Positions 25,716 through 34,498 of a DNA stretch of 64,000 nucleotides are shown here, one piece after another. The stretch spans positions 158,731 through 222,730 of the forward strand of contig JAPLTX010000061.1 of assembly GCA_026397915.1 (NCBI GenBank), given 5' to 3'. A program made the position numbers and the translations under genes. The notes under the pieces were generated by a model. It was given only the letters and a program-made list of their open reading frames with translations, was not told the DNA's origin and made no database searches. The first letter of the stretch is position 1, and each line of letters starts with the position of its first letter. This DNA is from Verrucomicrobiota bacterium (GTDB lineage Bacteria > Verrucomicrobiota > Verrucomicrobiia > CAIQCK01).

Positions 25716-27002
25716 GTGGCAAGCCAAGCGATTAAAATTTTGATTGCGGACAGCGAGGGATCTGCCTGTGATCGGATTTGCTCCTTCCTGACGGGCGACC
25801 CGACCTATCAGGTGGTGGGCCGCGCCGTCAATGCTGATGAGTGCATGAGTCTGGCACTGATCAAGCGTCCGGATGTGATCCTCGTCCACAACGGCCTGAA
25901 GCCAACCTCTGGGATTGAGGTGTGCGAACAGCTCGCATTGCAAAATCTTGACTCTGCCACGCTGTTGGTGGTGGCGCAGGCGATGGATGAGAATCTCTTC
26001 CGCCGCATGATGGCCGCCGGCGTGAGCGAGTTGCTGGTGGCCCCGCTCCAAAAAAACCGGACAATGGATGCGATCCGGAATGGGTTTGACAAGAAAGCCA
26101 GCCAACGCCACGGCAGCGCGGCGACTTCCAGCGAAGAGAGTCGCCGAATCATTGCCGTCACCGGAGCGCGAGGCGGTTGCGGACGCACCATGGTAGCCGT
26201 CAACCTCAGTTGTGCGATCGCCCGGGCGACCGAACGGGATAGCCCCGGCGGCAACAATGTCGTGCTGGCCGATGTCAACGTCCGCGCCGGCGATGCCGCC
26301 ACTTTTCTGGACATCCGGCCTCAGCGCACGCTGGCCGATATCACCGTCAGCGCCAGCGGCGTGGACCGCGAAATGATCGAATCGTTGCTGGAGAACCACG
26401 CCAGCGGCGTCACCCTGTTGTCGGCGTCGGCATCCGAACCTTACGGCCGGCAGGAGTTGACACGCGGCATCATCGTCTCCGCCCTGGCAGTGTTGCGCAG
26501 CCGGTTCAAATACACCCTCGTGGACGTTGGCGTGACGGGCACCGAAGTCAGCAACGTCACGCTGGATTTTTGCGACACCATTTTGATGGTCGTCGGGATG
26601 GATTTGGCGCGGCTGCGCGCGGCGCGGCTTTACGTGGCTCACCTGTTGGAGGCGAATTTTCCGCGCGAGAAAATCCAAGTGGTGCTCAACGACATCCAAC
26701 CGGAGTCAAAATCCATCAGCACGTCGCAGGCTGAGAGCATTCTCGAAGCGACAGTCGCCGCGCGCGTGCCCAACGAAGGACGGCTGGTGCCCGCCTCTAT
26801 CAATCTGGGCCAGCCTTTCGTGCTCACCCATCCCAGTTCCCCCGTCTCTCAAGCCATCAATGATCTGGCGGCAAGACTCGGCGTTGATGTGGGCAAGGGA
26901 TCGTCTTTCAAAGGATTGCTCAAGCGACTGCATTGGGGCGGCGAGGCAAACGCATGGACGGCACAAACCCCTTACGCCGTGCCCCACAAGGGCGCTGGGT
27001 AA
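25716..27002 (+). CDS. cpaE: Tad pilus localisation ATPase TadZ/CpaE
   Basis: A 428-residue MinD/ParA-related protein. The N-terminal atypical receiver domain (1-125) has H58 in DVILVHNGLKP where a true receiver has Asp, so it cannot be phosphorylated there. A deviant P-loop VTGARGGCGRTMVAVN follows (about 148-163), with GDAATFLDIRP as the switch region. TadZ directs the pilus machine to its site in the cell. The GTG at 25716 (GGAG 10 bases upstream) is preferred over TTG 25665, which adds residues without homology. Confidence 0.88.
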   Translation: MASQAIKILIADSEGSACDRICSFLTGDPTYQVVGRAVNADECMSLALIKRPDVILVHNGLKPTSGIEVCEQLALQNLDSATLLVVAQAMDENLFRRMMAAGVSELLVAPLQKNRTMDAIRNGFDKKASQRHGSAATSSEESRRIIAVTGARGGCGRTMVAVNLSCAIARATERDSPGGNNVVLADVNVRAGDAATFLDIRPQRTLADITVSASGVDREMIESLLENHASGVTLLSASASEPYGRQELTRGIIVSALAVLRSRFKYTLVDVGVTGTEVSNVTLDFCDTILMVVGMDLARLRAARLYVAHLLEANFPREKIQVVLNDIQPESKSISTSQAESILEATVAARVPNEGRLVPASINLGQPFVLTHPSSPVSQAINDLAARLGVDVGKGSSFKGLLKRLHWGGEANAWTAQTPYAVPHKGAG

Positions 27003-27025
27003 TTGACTAATCCTCTGAGGAAACC

Positions 27026-28324
27026 ATGCCCCCAGAACGAGGCATCAGCGAACAGGACTATCTAGCCTTCAAGAACCGGGTCTTGGCTGACCTGATTCAA
27101 CAGCTCGACAGCAAGTTTCTGGACACCAGCGACGCGTCCAATCTCCGGCTCCGTGTCGAGGCGCTGGTCGAGCAGAAGATTCACGAGGACAAGCTCCCCT
27201 ACAGCCGGAGCGTCCGGCTGGCGCTGGTCACGGAAATTGCCGACGAACTGCTCGGTTACGGCCCCATCGAGTCGGCGTTGCGCGACCCGACCGTTTCCGA
27301 GGTCATGGTGAACGGGCCGAAAACGATCTATGTGGAGCGCAATGGCAAGCTGGAGTTGACCAAAATCCAGTTCCGGGACGACAACCATGTGCGGCAAATC
27401 ATTGACCGCATCGTGACGCCGCTCGGCCGCCGCATTGACGAGTCCAGCCCGATGGTGGACGCGCGGTTGCCGGACGGTTCGCGCGTGAACGCGATTATTC
27501 CGCCGCTTGCGCTGGACGGGCCGGCGCTGACCATCCGCAAGTTCGGCAAACACAAGCTGACAGCCGAAGACCTGGTTCAATACGGCAGCACAACGGCGCA
27601 GATGATCACCTTCCTCGCTGCCTGCGTCCACATCAAGCTGAACATCCTCGTCTCCGGCGGCACTGGTTCCGGCAAGACCACATTGCTCAACGTGCTCTCC
27701 GGTTTCATTCCCGACGGCGAGCGCATTGTCACCATCGAGGACGCCGCCGAGTTGCGACTGCAAAAGCCTCATGTTGTGCGCCTCGAGTCGCGCCCCTCCA
27801 ACATCGAGGGCAAGGGCGAAATCAAAATCCGCGATCTTGTCCGCAACTGCCTTCGTATGCGCCCCGACCGCATCGTCGTGGGCGAGTGCCGCGGCGGCGA
27901 GTCGCTGGACATGTTGCAGGCCATGAATACGGGCCACGACGGCTCGATCACCACGCTGCACGCCAATACACCACGCGATTGTCTCGCGCGGTTGGAAACC
28001 ATGGTGATGATGTCGGGCATGGATTTGCCGGCGCGCGCCATCCGCGAGCAGATTGCCTCGGCGATTCACCTCATCGTCCAGGTCACGCGGTTGAGCGACG
28101 GCAGCCGCAAGATCACCAGCATCACTGAGGTCCAAGGCATGGAAGGCCAGATGGTCACGCTGCAGGACATTTTCACGTTCCGCCAAAGCGGTGTCGGCGA
28201 AGACGGCCGGGTGCAGGGCCGGATGGAGCCGACGGGCCTCGTGCCCAAGTTCATGCCGCGTTTTGCGGCGGCCGGCATCAACGTGCCGCCGGAAATCTTT
28301 GGCAGCCGGGGAGGGCGTTTATAG
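27026..28324 (+). CDS. cpaF: Tad pilus secretion ATPase TadA/CpaF
   Basis: A 432-residue VirB11/GspE-type ATPase that powers pilin assembly at the cytoplasmic membrane. Visible motifs: Walker A GGTGSGKTTLLN (211-222), Asp box VTIEDAAELRL, Walker B RPDRIVVGECRGGES, His box MNTGHDGSITTLHANT. N-terminal three-helix region LTEIADELLGYGPIE is typical of CpaF. It starts 23 bp after TadZ. Confidence 0.96.
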   Translation: MPPERGISEQDYLAFKNRVLADLIQQLDSKFLDTSDASNLRLRVEALVEQKIHEDKLPYSRSVRLALVTEIADELLGYGPIESALRDPTVSEVMVNGPKTIYVERNGKLELTKIQFRDDNHVRQIIDRIVTPLGRRIDESSPMVDARLPDGSRVNAIIPPLALDGPALTIRKFGKHKLTAEDLVQYGSTTAQMITFLAACVHIKLNILVSGGTGSGKTTLLNVLSGFIPDGERIVTIEDAAELRLQKPHVVRLESRPSNIEGKGEIKIRDLVRNCLRMRPDRIVVGECRGGESLDMLQAMNTGHDGSITTLHANTPRDCLARLETMVMMSGMDLPARAIREQIASAIHLIVQVTRLSDGSRKITSITEVQGMEGQMVTLQDIFTFRQSGVGEDGRVQGRMEPTGLVPKFMPRFAAAGINVPPEIFGSRGGRL

Positions 28325-28327
28325 GCG

Positions 28328-29296
28328 ATGGACAACAGCATTTTAGTCATCGTTTTTCTTGCCGCAACAACGATGGTGTTGCTCGTCCTCGGCGCGCAGA
28401 AGCTTCTGACACAAAAGAAGGAACGCCTCAAAGAGCGCGTGGCGGTGGTGGCGGCCAAGGAGGACACGTTTGCGACGGCGTCCAAGGCAGAAAAACAGAA
28501 GGCCACTTGGCTGAACGTCGGCGGGGCCGTGTCGTGGATGGTGGGGCCGGACTTCATGCGCCGGCAGGCGGAACTGCTGGCCAGCGCCAACCTGCCGTGG
28601 CGGGCCAGCGAGTTTCTCACCATACGCCTCACCTTCGCCGCCATCGGGACTGCGGCAGGACTGGCGTTCACCGACCGCGCCGTTCTCATCGTTCTGCTGG
28701 CCGTAATGGCTTTTTGGCTGCCGGTTTTCTATGTCGGACGGCGCAAGGCCAAGCGGCAGTCGGACTTTGACATGCAGTTGCCCGACGCGTTACAGCTCAT
28801 CGTTAACTCGTTGCGCGCCGGTTTCAGTTTCAACAAGGCCATGGAGGTGGCTTCGCAGTCCACCACACCGCCCATCAGTTCGGATTTCGCCAGCGTGTTG
28901 CGCGAGGTCAGTTTGGGCATGTCCATCGAGGACGCATTGCAGAGCATGGCCCGCCGCGCCCAAAGCCCGGAGTTCGACATCGTCGTCTCCGCTTATTTGA
29001 TCCAACGCGAAGTCGGTGGCAACTTGGCCGTGATCATGGAGAAGGTGGCCGACACCGTGCGGCAGCGGTTGCGGATGCGCGGCGAATTGAGCGTTCTGAC
29101 TGCACAAGGCAGAATCTCGGGCTATGTCGTCGGTCTGTTGCCTATTGCGGTGTTCGGGATTGTAATCGTGGCCGCGCCCGATTACCTCGATCCCCTGATA
29201 AAGACTTCAATGGGGCGCGGCGCGCTGATTTTTGCGGTGTTCTGGCAGATGGTGGGTGTGATGATGATTCGGAGCATTACCAACATCAAAATGTGA
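28328..29296 (+). CDS. tadB: Tad platform protein TadB
   Basis: A 322-residue inner-membrane protein of the T2SSF family. An N-terminal hydrophobic segment (SILVIVFLAATTMVLLVLGA), a middle pair, the cytoplasmic T2SSF domain (LPDALQLIVNSLRAGFSF ... IQREVGGNLAVIMEKVADT) and two C-terminal segments are visible. It forms the platform with TadC and couples to TadA. Only 3 bp separate it from cpaF and 4 bp from tadC. Confidence 0.93.
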   Translation: MDNSILVIVFLAATTMVLLVLGAQKLLTQKKERLKERVAVVAAKEDTFATASKAEKQKATWLNVGGAVSWMVGPDFMRRQAELLASANLPWRASEFLTIRLTFAAIGTAAGLAFTDRAVLIVLLAVMAFWLPVFYVGRRKAKRQSDFDMQLPDALQLIVNSLRAGFSFNKAMEVASQSTTPPISSDFASVLREVSLGMSIEDALQSMARRAQSPEFDIVVSAYLIQREVGGNLAVIMEKVADTVRQRLRMRGELSVLTAQGRISGYVVGLLPIAVFGIVIVAAPDYLDPLIKTSMGRGALIFAVFWQMVGVMMIRSITNIKM

Positions 29297-29300
29297 TCAC

Positions 29301-30275
29301 ATGAACAACTGGACTATCATCCTGCCGATTGTCGCCTTTGCCACCATTATACTGGCGGGGTTGGGGATCCGTTATCTGCTGAGCAAACCCGATTTGCAGC
29401 GGCGCCTGGAAGGAATTCATGCCGACGCCGTGATGACGATGGAAGAGCGGCTGAAGCTGCCTTTTGCGGATCGCGTCTTGCTGCCGATACTGGACTCGAT
29501 CGGCTCGCGGATGAAGCAGTTCTCGAAACAGCACGCCACGGACAAAATACAACGCCAACTGGTCCAAGCCGGTCTCTATCCCCGCATGACCACGTCGCGT
29601 TTCGAGGGACTGCGCTGGTTGTGCGGCCTTGGGATGATGGTGGTGGGCGCGATTTATGTTCCTGCGGCGGGCTACCTGAACCAGTTGATTGCCGCTACGG
29701 GAACAAAACTTCCCCAGCCTGATCCGTTCGACGTTGATGGGTTGGCGCTGTTCTTTGGAACATTTTTCCTCGGCTACTACTTGCCCACCCTTGTGATACG
29801 CCGGCGGGTTAACGACCGTCAGGGAATCATCCGGCGTGTGCTGCCTTCGTCCATTGATCTGATTTCCGTTGGCGCCGAAGCGGGCATGGGTTTCGACCAG
29901 GTGATGAACTACGTCCGGCGTCGCACGAAAGGCCCGCTCTCGGATGAGTTCGGCGCCACGCTCAATGAAATCCGCCTGGGCAAGAGCCGCATCGAGGCGC
30001 TCAACAACCTCGTCTATCGCACCGGTCTGGATGACATGAAAGTGTTCGTCGGCGCAGTCGTCCAAAGTTTCCAGCTCGGCACCAGCATCGTCGAGACGTT
30101 GCGAATTCAGGCGGACTCCATCCGCGTCAAGCAGCGCCAGCGCGCCCAGGAACAAGCCATGAAGGCGCCGGTGAAAATGCTGATCCCGCTGGTCTTCTTC
30201 ATCTTTCCGGCGCTGCTGGTCGTTATTCTCGGTCCGGCCGCCATCATGATTTTCACTTCCGATCTCGGCAAGTAG
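29301..30275 (+). CDS. tadC: Tad platform protein TadC
   Basis: A 324-residue partner of TadB with the same membrane plan. T2SSF signature: LPSSIDLISVGAEAGMGFDQ and VQSFQLGTSIVETLRIQAD; the C-terminal segment is MLIPLVFFIFPALLVVILGPA. It is the last Tad gene recognised here. No prepilin peptidase (TadV) or TadD/E/F homologue is in the window, so these must be elsewhere. Confidence 0.93.
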   Translation: MNNWTIILPIVAFATIILAGLGIRYLLSKPDLQRRLEGIHADAVMTMEERLKLPFADRVLLPILDSIGSRMKQFSKQHATDKIQRQLVQAGLYPRMTTSRFEGLRWLCGLGMMVVGAIYVPAAGYLNQLIAATGTKLPQPDPFDVDGLALFFGTFFLGYYLPTLVIRRRVNDRQGIIRRVLPSSIDLISVGAEAGMGFDQVMNYVRRRTKGPLSDEFGATLNEIRLGKSRIEALNNLVYRTGLDDMKVFVGAVVQSFQLGTSIVETLRIQADSIRVKQRQRAQEQAMKAPVKMLIPLVFFIFPALLVVILGPAAIMIFTSDLGK

Positions 30276-30385
30276 TCGCGTTGAAAGCGGTCGGTTGTCA
30301 GGCTTGAATGCCGGGGAGCCGCAAGTCCTGATGAATCCCCGTTTGCAGTTGCGCACGGGGCGCGTCCGCTGATATAGCGAAGAGG

Positions 30386-31531
30386 ATGTCTTTTACTGCC
30401 GCCATGAAACAACTCACATTCGGTGGATTGGTCGCCTGCCTCTGTCTCCGTCTCTGCTCAGCCTCGCCATCTGACCTGGCCGACGCCATCAAGACCGTGC
30501 GCGCCGTCGGAGCGGAAGGCCGCGGCAATGCCGAAGCCTCAGCCGCGTGGAAAAAACTCGCGGCCAGCGATCTTAGCCAACTCACAACCATCCTCAGCGG
30601 CATGGACGGCACCGACGATCTCATTGCCAACTGGCTGCGCGCCGCGGTGGACACCATTGTCAGCCGTGAGACGGTCGCGGGCAAGAAACTGCCCGCGGGC
30701 GACCTGCTGGCGTTCGTGCGCGACACGAACCACCACCCGCGCGCCCGGCGGCTGGCGTTCGAGTTGGTGGCGCGGATTCAACCAAACACAACGGATAAGC
30801 TGCTGTCGGGCATGCTCGACGATCCGAGTTTGGAGTTGCGGCGCGATGCGGTGGATCGCGTAATCGCCGATGCGACACGCGCATTCGACGCCGGCAAGAA
30901 ACCGGAAGCCATCCAGCGTTACCAGCAAGCACTGCAAAAAGCGCGCGACGTGGACCAGATTCAGAGCGTGGCTAGAAAGTTGCGCGAACTCGGCGAGACT
31001 GTGGACTTGCCGAAACTGTTTGGCTTCCTCACGCAGTGGAAGGTCATTGGGCCGTTCGACAACGCGGACGGTAAAGGCTTCGCGACGGTCTTCTCGCCGG
31101 AGAAGAAGATTGATTTCGCCGCCGAATACGACGGCAAGTCCGGCAAGGTGCGCTGGAGCGATTACGTCACGAAGAACGAGTTCGGCATGGTGGACATCAA
31201 CACCATCTACGAACCGCTCAAGAGCGTGACCGCCTACGCCTACACCGAGTTCGTTTCCGACAAGGCGCGTCCGGCGGAGTTGCGGCTCGGTTGCAAGAAC
31301 GCATGGAAAGTCTGGCTCAACGGCAAGCTGCTTTGGGAGCGCGAGGAATATCACCGCGGGATGCAGATTGACCAGTATCGCCTCACCGGCCGGCTCCAGC
31401 CCGGCCGCAACACGATCCTCGTGAAGGCGTGCCAGAACGAGCTGGTCGAAAAGTGGACCGTGGAGTGGCAGTTCCAGCTTCGCGTGTGCGACCACCTCGG
31501 CACGGCAATCCTGCCGAGCGCCGCCAAGTAA
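30386..31531 (+). CDS. Secreted HEAT-like/beta-sandwich hypothetical protein
   Basis: A 381-residue exported protein. The signal peptide begins at MKQLTFGGLVACLCLRL, so ATG 30404 may be the true start; ATG 30386 sits directly on an AAGAGG. The first half is helical and resembles HEAT-repeat tallies (LDDPSLELRRDAVDRVIADA). The second half has a beta-sandwich look (WKVIGPFDNADGKGFATVF, KNAWKVWLNGKLLWEREE, LQPGRNTILVKACQNE), as in exported planctomycete/verrucomicrobial proteins bound to PQQ-repeat partners. The next gene encodes such a protein 14 bp downstream. Confidence 0.65.
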   Translation: MSFTAAMKQLTFGGLVACLCLRLCSASPSDLADAIKTVRAVGAEGRGNAEASAAWKKLAASDLSQLTTILSGMDGTDDLIANWLRAAVDTIVSRETVAGKKLPAGDLLAFVRDTNHHPRARRLAFELVARIQPNTTDKLLSGMLDDPSLELRRDAVDRVIADATRAFDAGKKPEAIQRYQQALQKARDVDQIQSVARKLRELGETVDLPKLFGFLTQWKVIGPFDNADGKGFATVFSPEKKIDFAAEYDGKSGKVRWSDYVTKNEFGMVDINTIYEPLKSVTAYAYTEFVSDKARPAELRLGCKNAWKVWLNGKLLWEREEYHRGMQIDQYRLTGRLQPGRNTILVKACQNELVEKWTVEWQFQLRVCDHLGTAILPSAAK

Positions 31532-31545
31532 ACGAGGATTCTGCC

Positions 31546-32796
31546 ATGACGATAAAGTCAGCCAATTGCCCATCATTCATGACGCTTCACGCTTTACGCT
31601 TCACGCTTTACGTCCTTTGCCTTGGCGCCGCGCAACTGCTCGCCGCCGACTGGCCGCAGTTCCGCGGGCCGCACGGCAACGGCGTCTCCGACGAAAGCGA
31701 CGCGCCCGCCGTGTTGAACGCCCCCAAGAGCATCGCATGGACCGCCGATCTGCCGGGCCGCGGATTGTCCAGCCCGATCATCATCGGCGACCGCGTCTTC
31801 GTCACGTGCTCCAGCGGTCCGCAGCAGGACCGGCTGCACGTCTTCTGTTTTAACGCCAGCGACGGCTCCAAGCGATGGGAGCGGCAGTTCTGGGCGACGG
31901 GCCGCACGATGACGCAGACCAAGACCTGCGTCGCCGCGCCGACACCCGTCAGCGACGGCCGGCGCATCTTCGCGCACTTCTCCTCCAACGACGTCATCTG
32001 CCTCGACCTCGACGGCAACCTGCTCTGGCTGCGCGGCCTCACGCGCGATTACCCGAACGCGAGCAACAGCATCGGCCTTTCCTCATCGCCGGTCATCGTC
32101 GGCGACACGCTCGTCGTGCAAGTCGAAACCGACGCCGAGTCCTTCGTGGCCGGTATTGACGCCGCGACCGGCGTCAACCGTTGGAAACAGGAGCGGCCGA
32201 GAAATCGCAACTGGTCTTCACCTGTTGTGTTCACCGACAAACCCGGACGCCAAGTCGTCGCCATCCAGGGACTCGGCGGCGTGGTCACCCTCCTGCCCAC
32301 AACCGGCGAGGTCGTGTGGAACCGCACCAACGAGTCGGCGAACATTTCCTCTCCCGCGCCAGGCAACGGCGTCCTCTACGTCTCGTGCCGCGCTCTCGTC
32401 GCGTTGCAGGGCGACTCCGACAGCCACACGCCGAGGGAACTCTGGCGCAACCATCTGCTCGCACCCGGCACCGCCAGCCCGATTGTGATGGGCGACCACG
32501 TCTTCACCCTGAACGGCGGCGGCAAACTCTGCTGCGGCAAGACAGCGACAGGCGACCGGCTGTGGCAACTCCAGCTTAAAGGCGCGTTCAGCTCCAGCCC
32601 CATCATGGCGGGCGGGAAACTCTACACCGTCAGCGAGAAGGGCGTGGTGCGGGTTGTGGACGTGATCAAGCCGGAGGGCGGCCAAGTGATCAGCGAACTC
32701 GACCTCGGCCAGACGATCCTCTGCACGCCCGCCATCGCCAACGGCGCTCTCTACATTCGCAGCGACGCCAAGCTGTGGAAACTCGTCAAACCGTGA
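31546..32796 (+). CDS. Secreted PQQ-like beta-propeller protein
   Basis: A 416-residue exported protein whose mature part starts at ADWPQFRGPHGNGVSDES, the usual entry to the PQQ_2 outer-membrane-type propeller of this phylum. Repeats such as GLSSSPVIVGDTLVVQ, ISSPAPGNGVLYV and FSSSPIMAGGKLYTVS form the blades. ACGAGGA precedes ATG 31546. The N-terminal leader is partly written by a heptamer DNA array (31585-31612). Ligand and partner are unknown; linkage to the preceding secreted protein suggests they work together. Confidence 0.8.
   Translation: MTIKSANCPSFMTLHALRFTLYVLCLGAAQLLAADWPQFRGPHGNGVSDESDAPAVLNAPKSIAWTADLPGRGLSSPIIIGDRVFVTCSSGPQQDRLHVFCFNASDGSKRWERQFWATGRTMTQTKTCVAAPTPVSDGRRIFAHFSSNDVICLDLDGNLLWLRGLTRDYPNASNSIGLSSSPVIVGDTLVVQVETDAESFVAGIDAATGVNRWKQERPRNRNWSSPVVFTDKPGRQVVAIQGLGGVVTLLPTTGEVVWNRTNESANISSPAPGNGVLYVSCRALVALQGDSDSHTPRELWRNHLLAPGTASPIVMGDHVFTLNGGGKLCCGKTATGDRLWQLQLKGAFSSSPIMAGGKLYTVSEKGVVRVVDVIKPEGGQVISELDLGQTILCTPAIANGALYIRSDAKLWKLVKP
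31585..31612. repeat. 7-bp-period array inside a signal-peptide region
   Basis: Four exact-register heptamers alternate: CTTCACG CTTTACG CTTCACG CTTTACG. They encode part of the leader of the beta-propeller protein (HALRFTLYVL). Same class as other heptamer arrays in the window. Confidence 0.7.
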
Positions 32797-32812
32797 GGTC
32801 GCTCAGGCGGCG

Positions 32813-34057
32813 TCAGGTCAGCAAGCCGTGGGCTTCCTTGAGCTTCGGGACTATCGCCAGTTTGTTCGGGCAGGTTTGTTGGCAGAGACCACACTCGGTG
32901 CAAGCGCTGGCCTGCTTTGATTCCGGCAACGCGGCGTAGAGTTCCCTCGCGTCCGCGCGGTGGCCGTAGTTCTTGTAATACATCCGGAAACGGAGGATGT
33001 CGGAAATCGCGATGCCCGCCGGACACGACGGCAGGCAGGTCTCGCACATCCGGCAGTAATCCTTCGTAGCGGCGGCCGCGTAGAGGTCCAGCAAACGCTC
33101 ATGCACGTGCGTGAACTTGCGGCCGATGGCGGCGCAGTCCTCGACGGCTTCGTGCGGCGTCGTCATCCCGACGGCGGCGCAGCAGACATTGGGGTTCTTC
33201 AACACCCAGAGCAGGAAGGCCTGGTAGAGGTTGTGCGCCCCGAACTGTTTCAGATCGTCCATCAGCTTGGCGACCTTCGGCTCCGAGGTTTCCTTGGCCC
33301 AGTTGGGAATGAAGTGGCCCGTCATCGGCTTCATGCAAATGACGCCAACGTCCTGCTTCTTGCACAGCGCGAAAAGTTCCTCGATGCCGTTGAGGTCAAT
33401 CTTCTCGGTCCACTTCGCCAGCGCCATGTAGTTGTAAGGCTGGAAGATGAAGTCCAGTTCCTTGGCCTCAACATGCGGGCGGTGCTTGGCCGGCACGTGG
33501 CAGCTCATGCCGCTGAAGCGAATCTTGCCCTGTTGCTTGAGCGTCCGGGCGGCCTCGTGGAAACCGTCTCTCCAGTCGCCATGCGAGAAGTAGCAGTCTA
33601 TGTAATCGGTCTGGAAATGCTTCAAGCTCAGCTCGCACGCAGCAATCACGTCCTTCGGGGCCGACTTGCTGGTGGCGGTAAAGATGATCGCGTCCTTGCG
33701 GCGGCCCTTCAGCGCCTTGCCGAGGATTTCCTCCGTGTCGTGGTAGCTCTGCGAGGTGGCCACGAAATTGCCGCCTCGCTCGAACAGCCGGTCCACGATG
33801 GCCGGCAACTGTTCCCGATAACGGTCAAACAGGAACGGGCCGAGCGTCTGTGATTTCAGCCCGCTCGCGCAGCCCAGGCCGATCTCCGAAACCTTGAGGC
33901 CCGTGGCGCCGAACCGCCGATACTTCATACCCGATAGCGCCCCGTCGGCTGCATCGGCCGCTGGTGTCGTGCCGAACATCGCGCCCGCGGCGATGGCGGA
34001 ACTTTTCTCCAGGAACTCGCGTCGGCTTACAGGAAGGTCATTGGGTGGAGGCGTCAT
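32813..34057 (-). CDS. Tat-exported aldo/keto reductase with two 4Fe-4S clusters
   Basis: A 414-residue protein. The twin-arginine signal is SRREFLEKSSAIAAG. An AKR TIM barrel follows (YRRFGATGLKVSEIGLGCA, catalytic-type SQSYHDTEEILGKALKG), then a ferredoxin-like tail with CRMCETCLPSCP and CTECGLCQQTCP, enough for two 4Fe-4S clusters. The catalytic AKR Tyr is present (SYHD). Such fusions are common in PVC bacteria; substrates are not established. It is convergent with the beta-propeller gene, 16 bp apart. Confidence 0.85.
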   Translation of the reverse strand: MTPPPNDLPVSRREFLEKSSAIAAGAMFGTTPAADAADGALSGMKYRRFGATGLKVSEIGLGCASGLKSQTLGPFLFDRYREQLPAIVDRLFERGGNFVATSQSYHDTEEILGKALKGRRKDAIIFTATSKSAPKDVIAACELSLKHFQTDYIDCYFSHGDWRDGFHEAARTLKQQGKIRFSGMSCHVPAKHRPHVEAKELDFIFQPYNYMALAKWTEKIDLNGIEELFALCKKQDVGVICMKPMTGHFIPNWAKETSEPKVAKLMDDLKQFGAHNLYQAFLLWVLKNPNVCCAAVGMTTPHEAVEDCAAIGRKFTHVHERLLDLYAAAATKDYCRMCETCLPSCPAGIAISDILRFRMYYKNYGHRADARELYAALPESKQASACTECGLCQQTCPNKLAIVPKLKEAHGLLT

Positions 34058-34189
34058 CGGTTTCCTTTCTCGCGAAGATAGCGTGTGGTCGGCATGACTT
34101 GCTCGAAGCTCGGCGACAGCGTAGCCGCCCGCCGCACCGTGTTCAATCTGATTCCCTCCTTCGGGCCGACACTCATCTTCACCTATACG

Positions 34190-34408
34190 CTACTTCCTGC
34201 CGATGACGAAATCAGCATTGACGAGGTCGGCGTAATCGGAGGCATTACCGTCGCTAGCGTCGGTAATGATAAGGCGCAACTCCTTTTTACCGGTGGTTTT
34301 TGAGCACACGGTGAAGCTCGCGCCAGCCGGATCGAGAGCGACCTCCAGCCGCGAGTTCTGAATGACGACTTTGTCCGCGCCTACCGCAGGCAGCCCGGCA
34401 GCCAGCAA
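34190..34408 (-). pseudogene. Relic of an NPCBM-containing glycoside hydrolase
   Basis: A 72-codon remnant. Its start, DKVVIQNSRLEVALDPA, resembles the first strands of secreted glycosidases, and its end, LRLIITDASDGNASDYADL, resembles the conserved tail of NPCBM carbohydrate-binding modules (LxLxVxDxGDGxxxDHADW). The two are fused with nearly everything between deleted, and no usable upstream signal peptide is in frame. The remaining parts of the 34058-34498 gap show nothing else. Confidence 0.5.
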
Positions 34409-34498
34409 CGGACTTCAAAACAATACGGCCCATGCACGTTTCATAGCGTCCTTGATGCGATTGAAAATCCTTCCGCCAATCCAAAGGCGACGCCCAAG

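Noticed and set aside
34085..34303. Plus-strand 72-codon ORF over the NPCBM relic
   Set aside because: The minus strand carries recognisable motifs; the plus frame is its mirror and lacks support.
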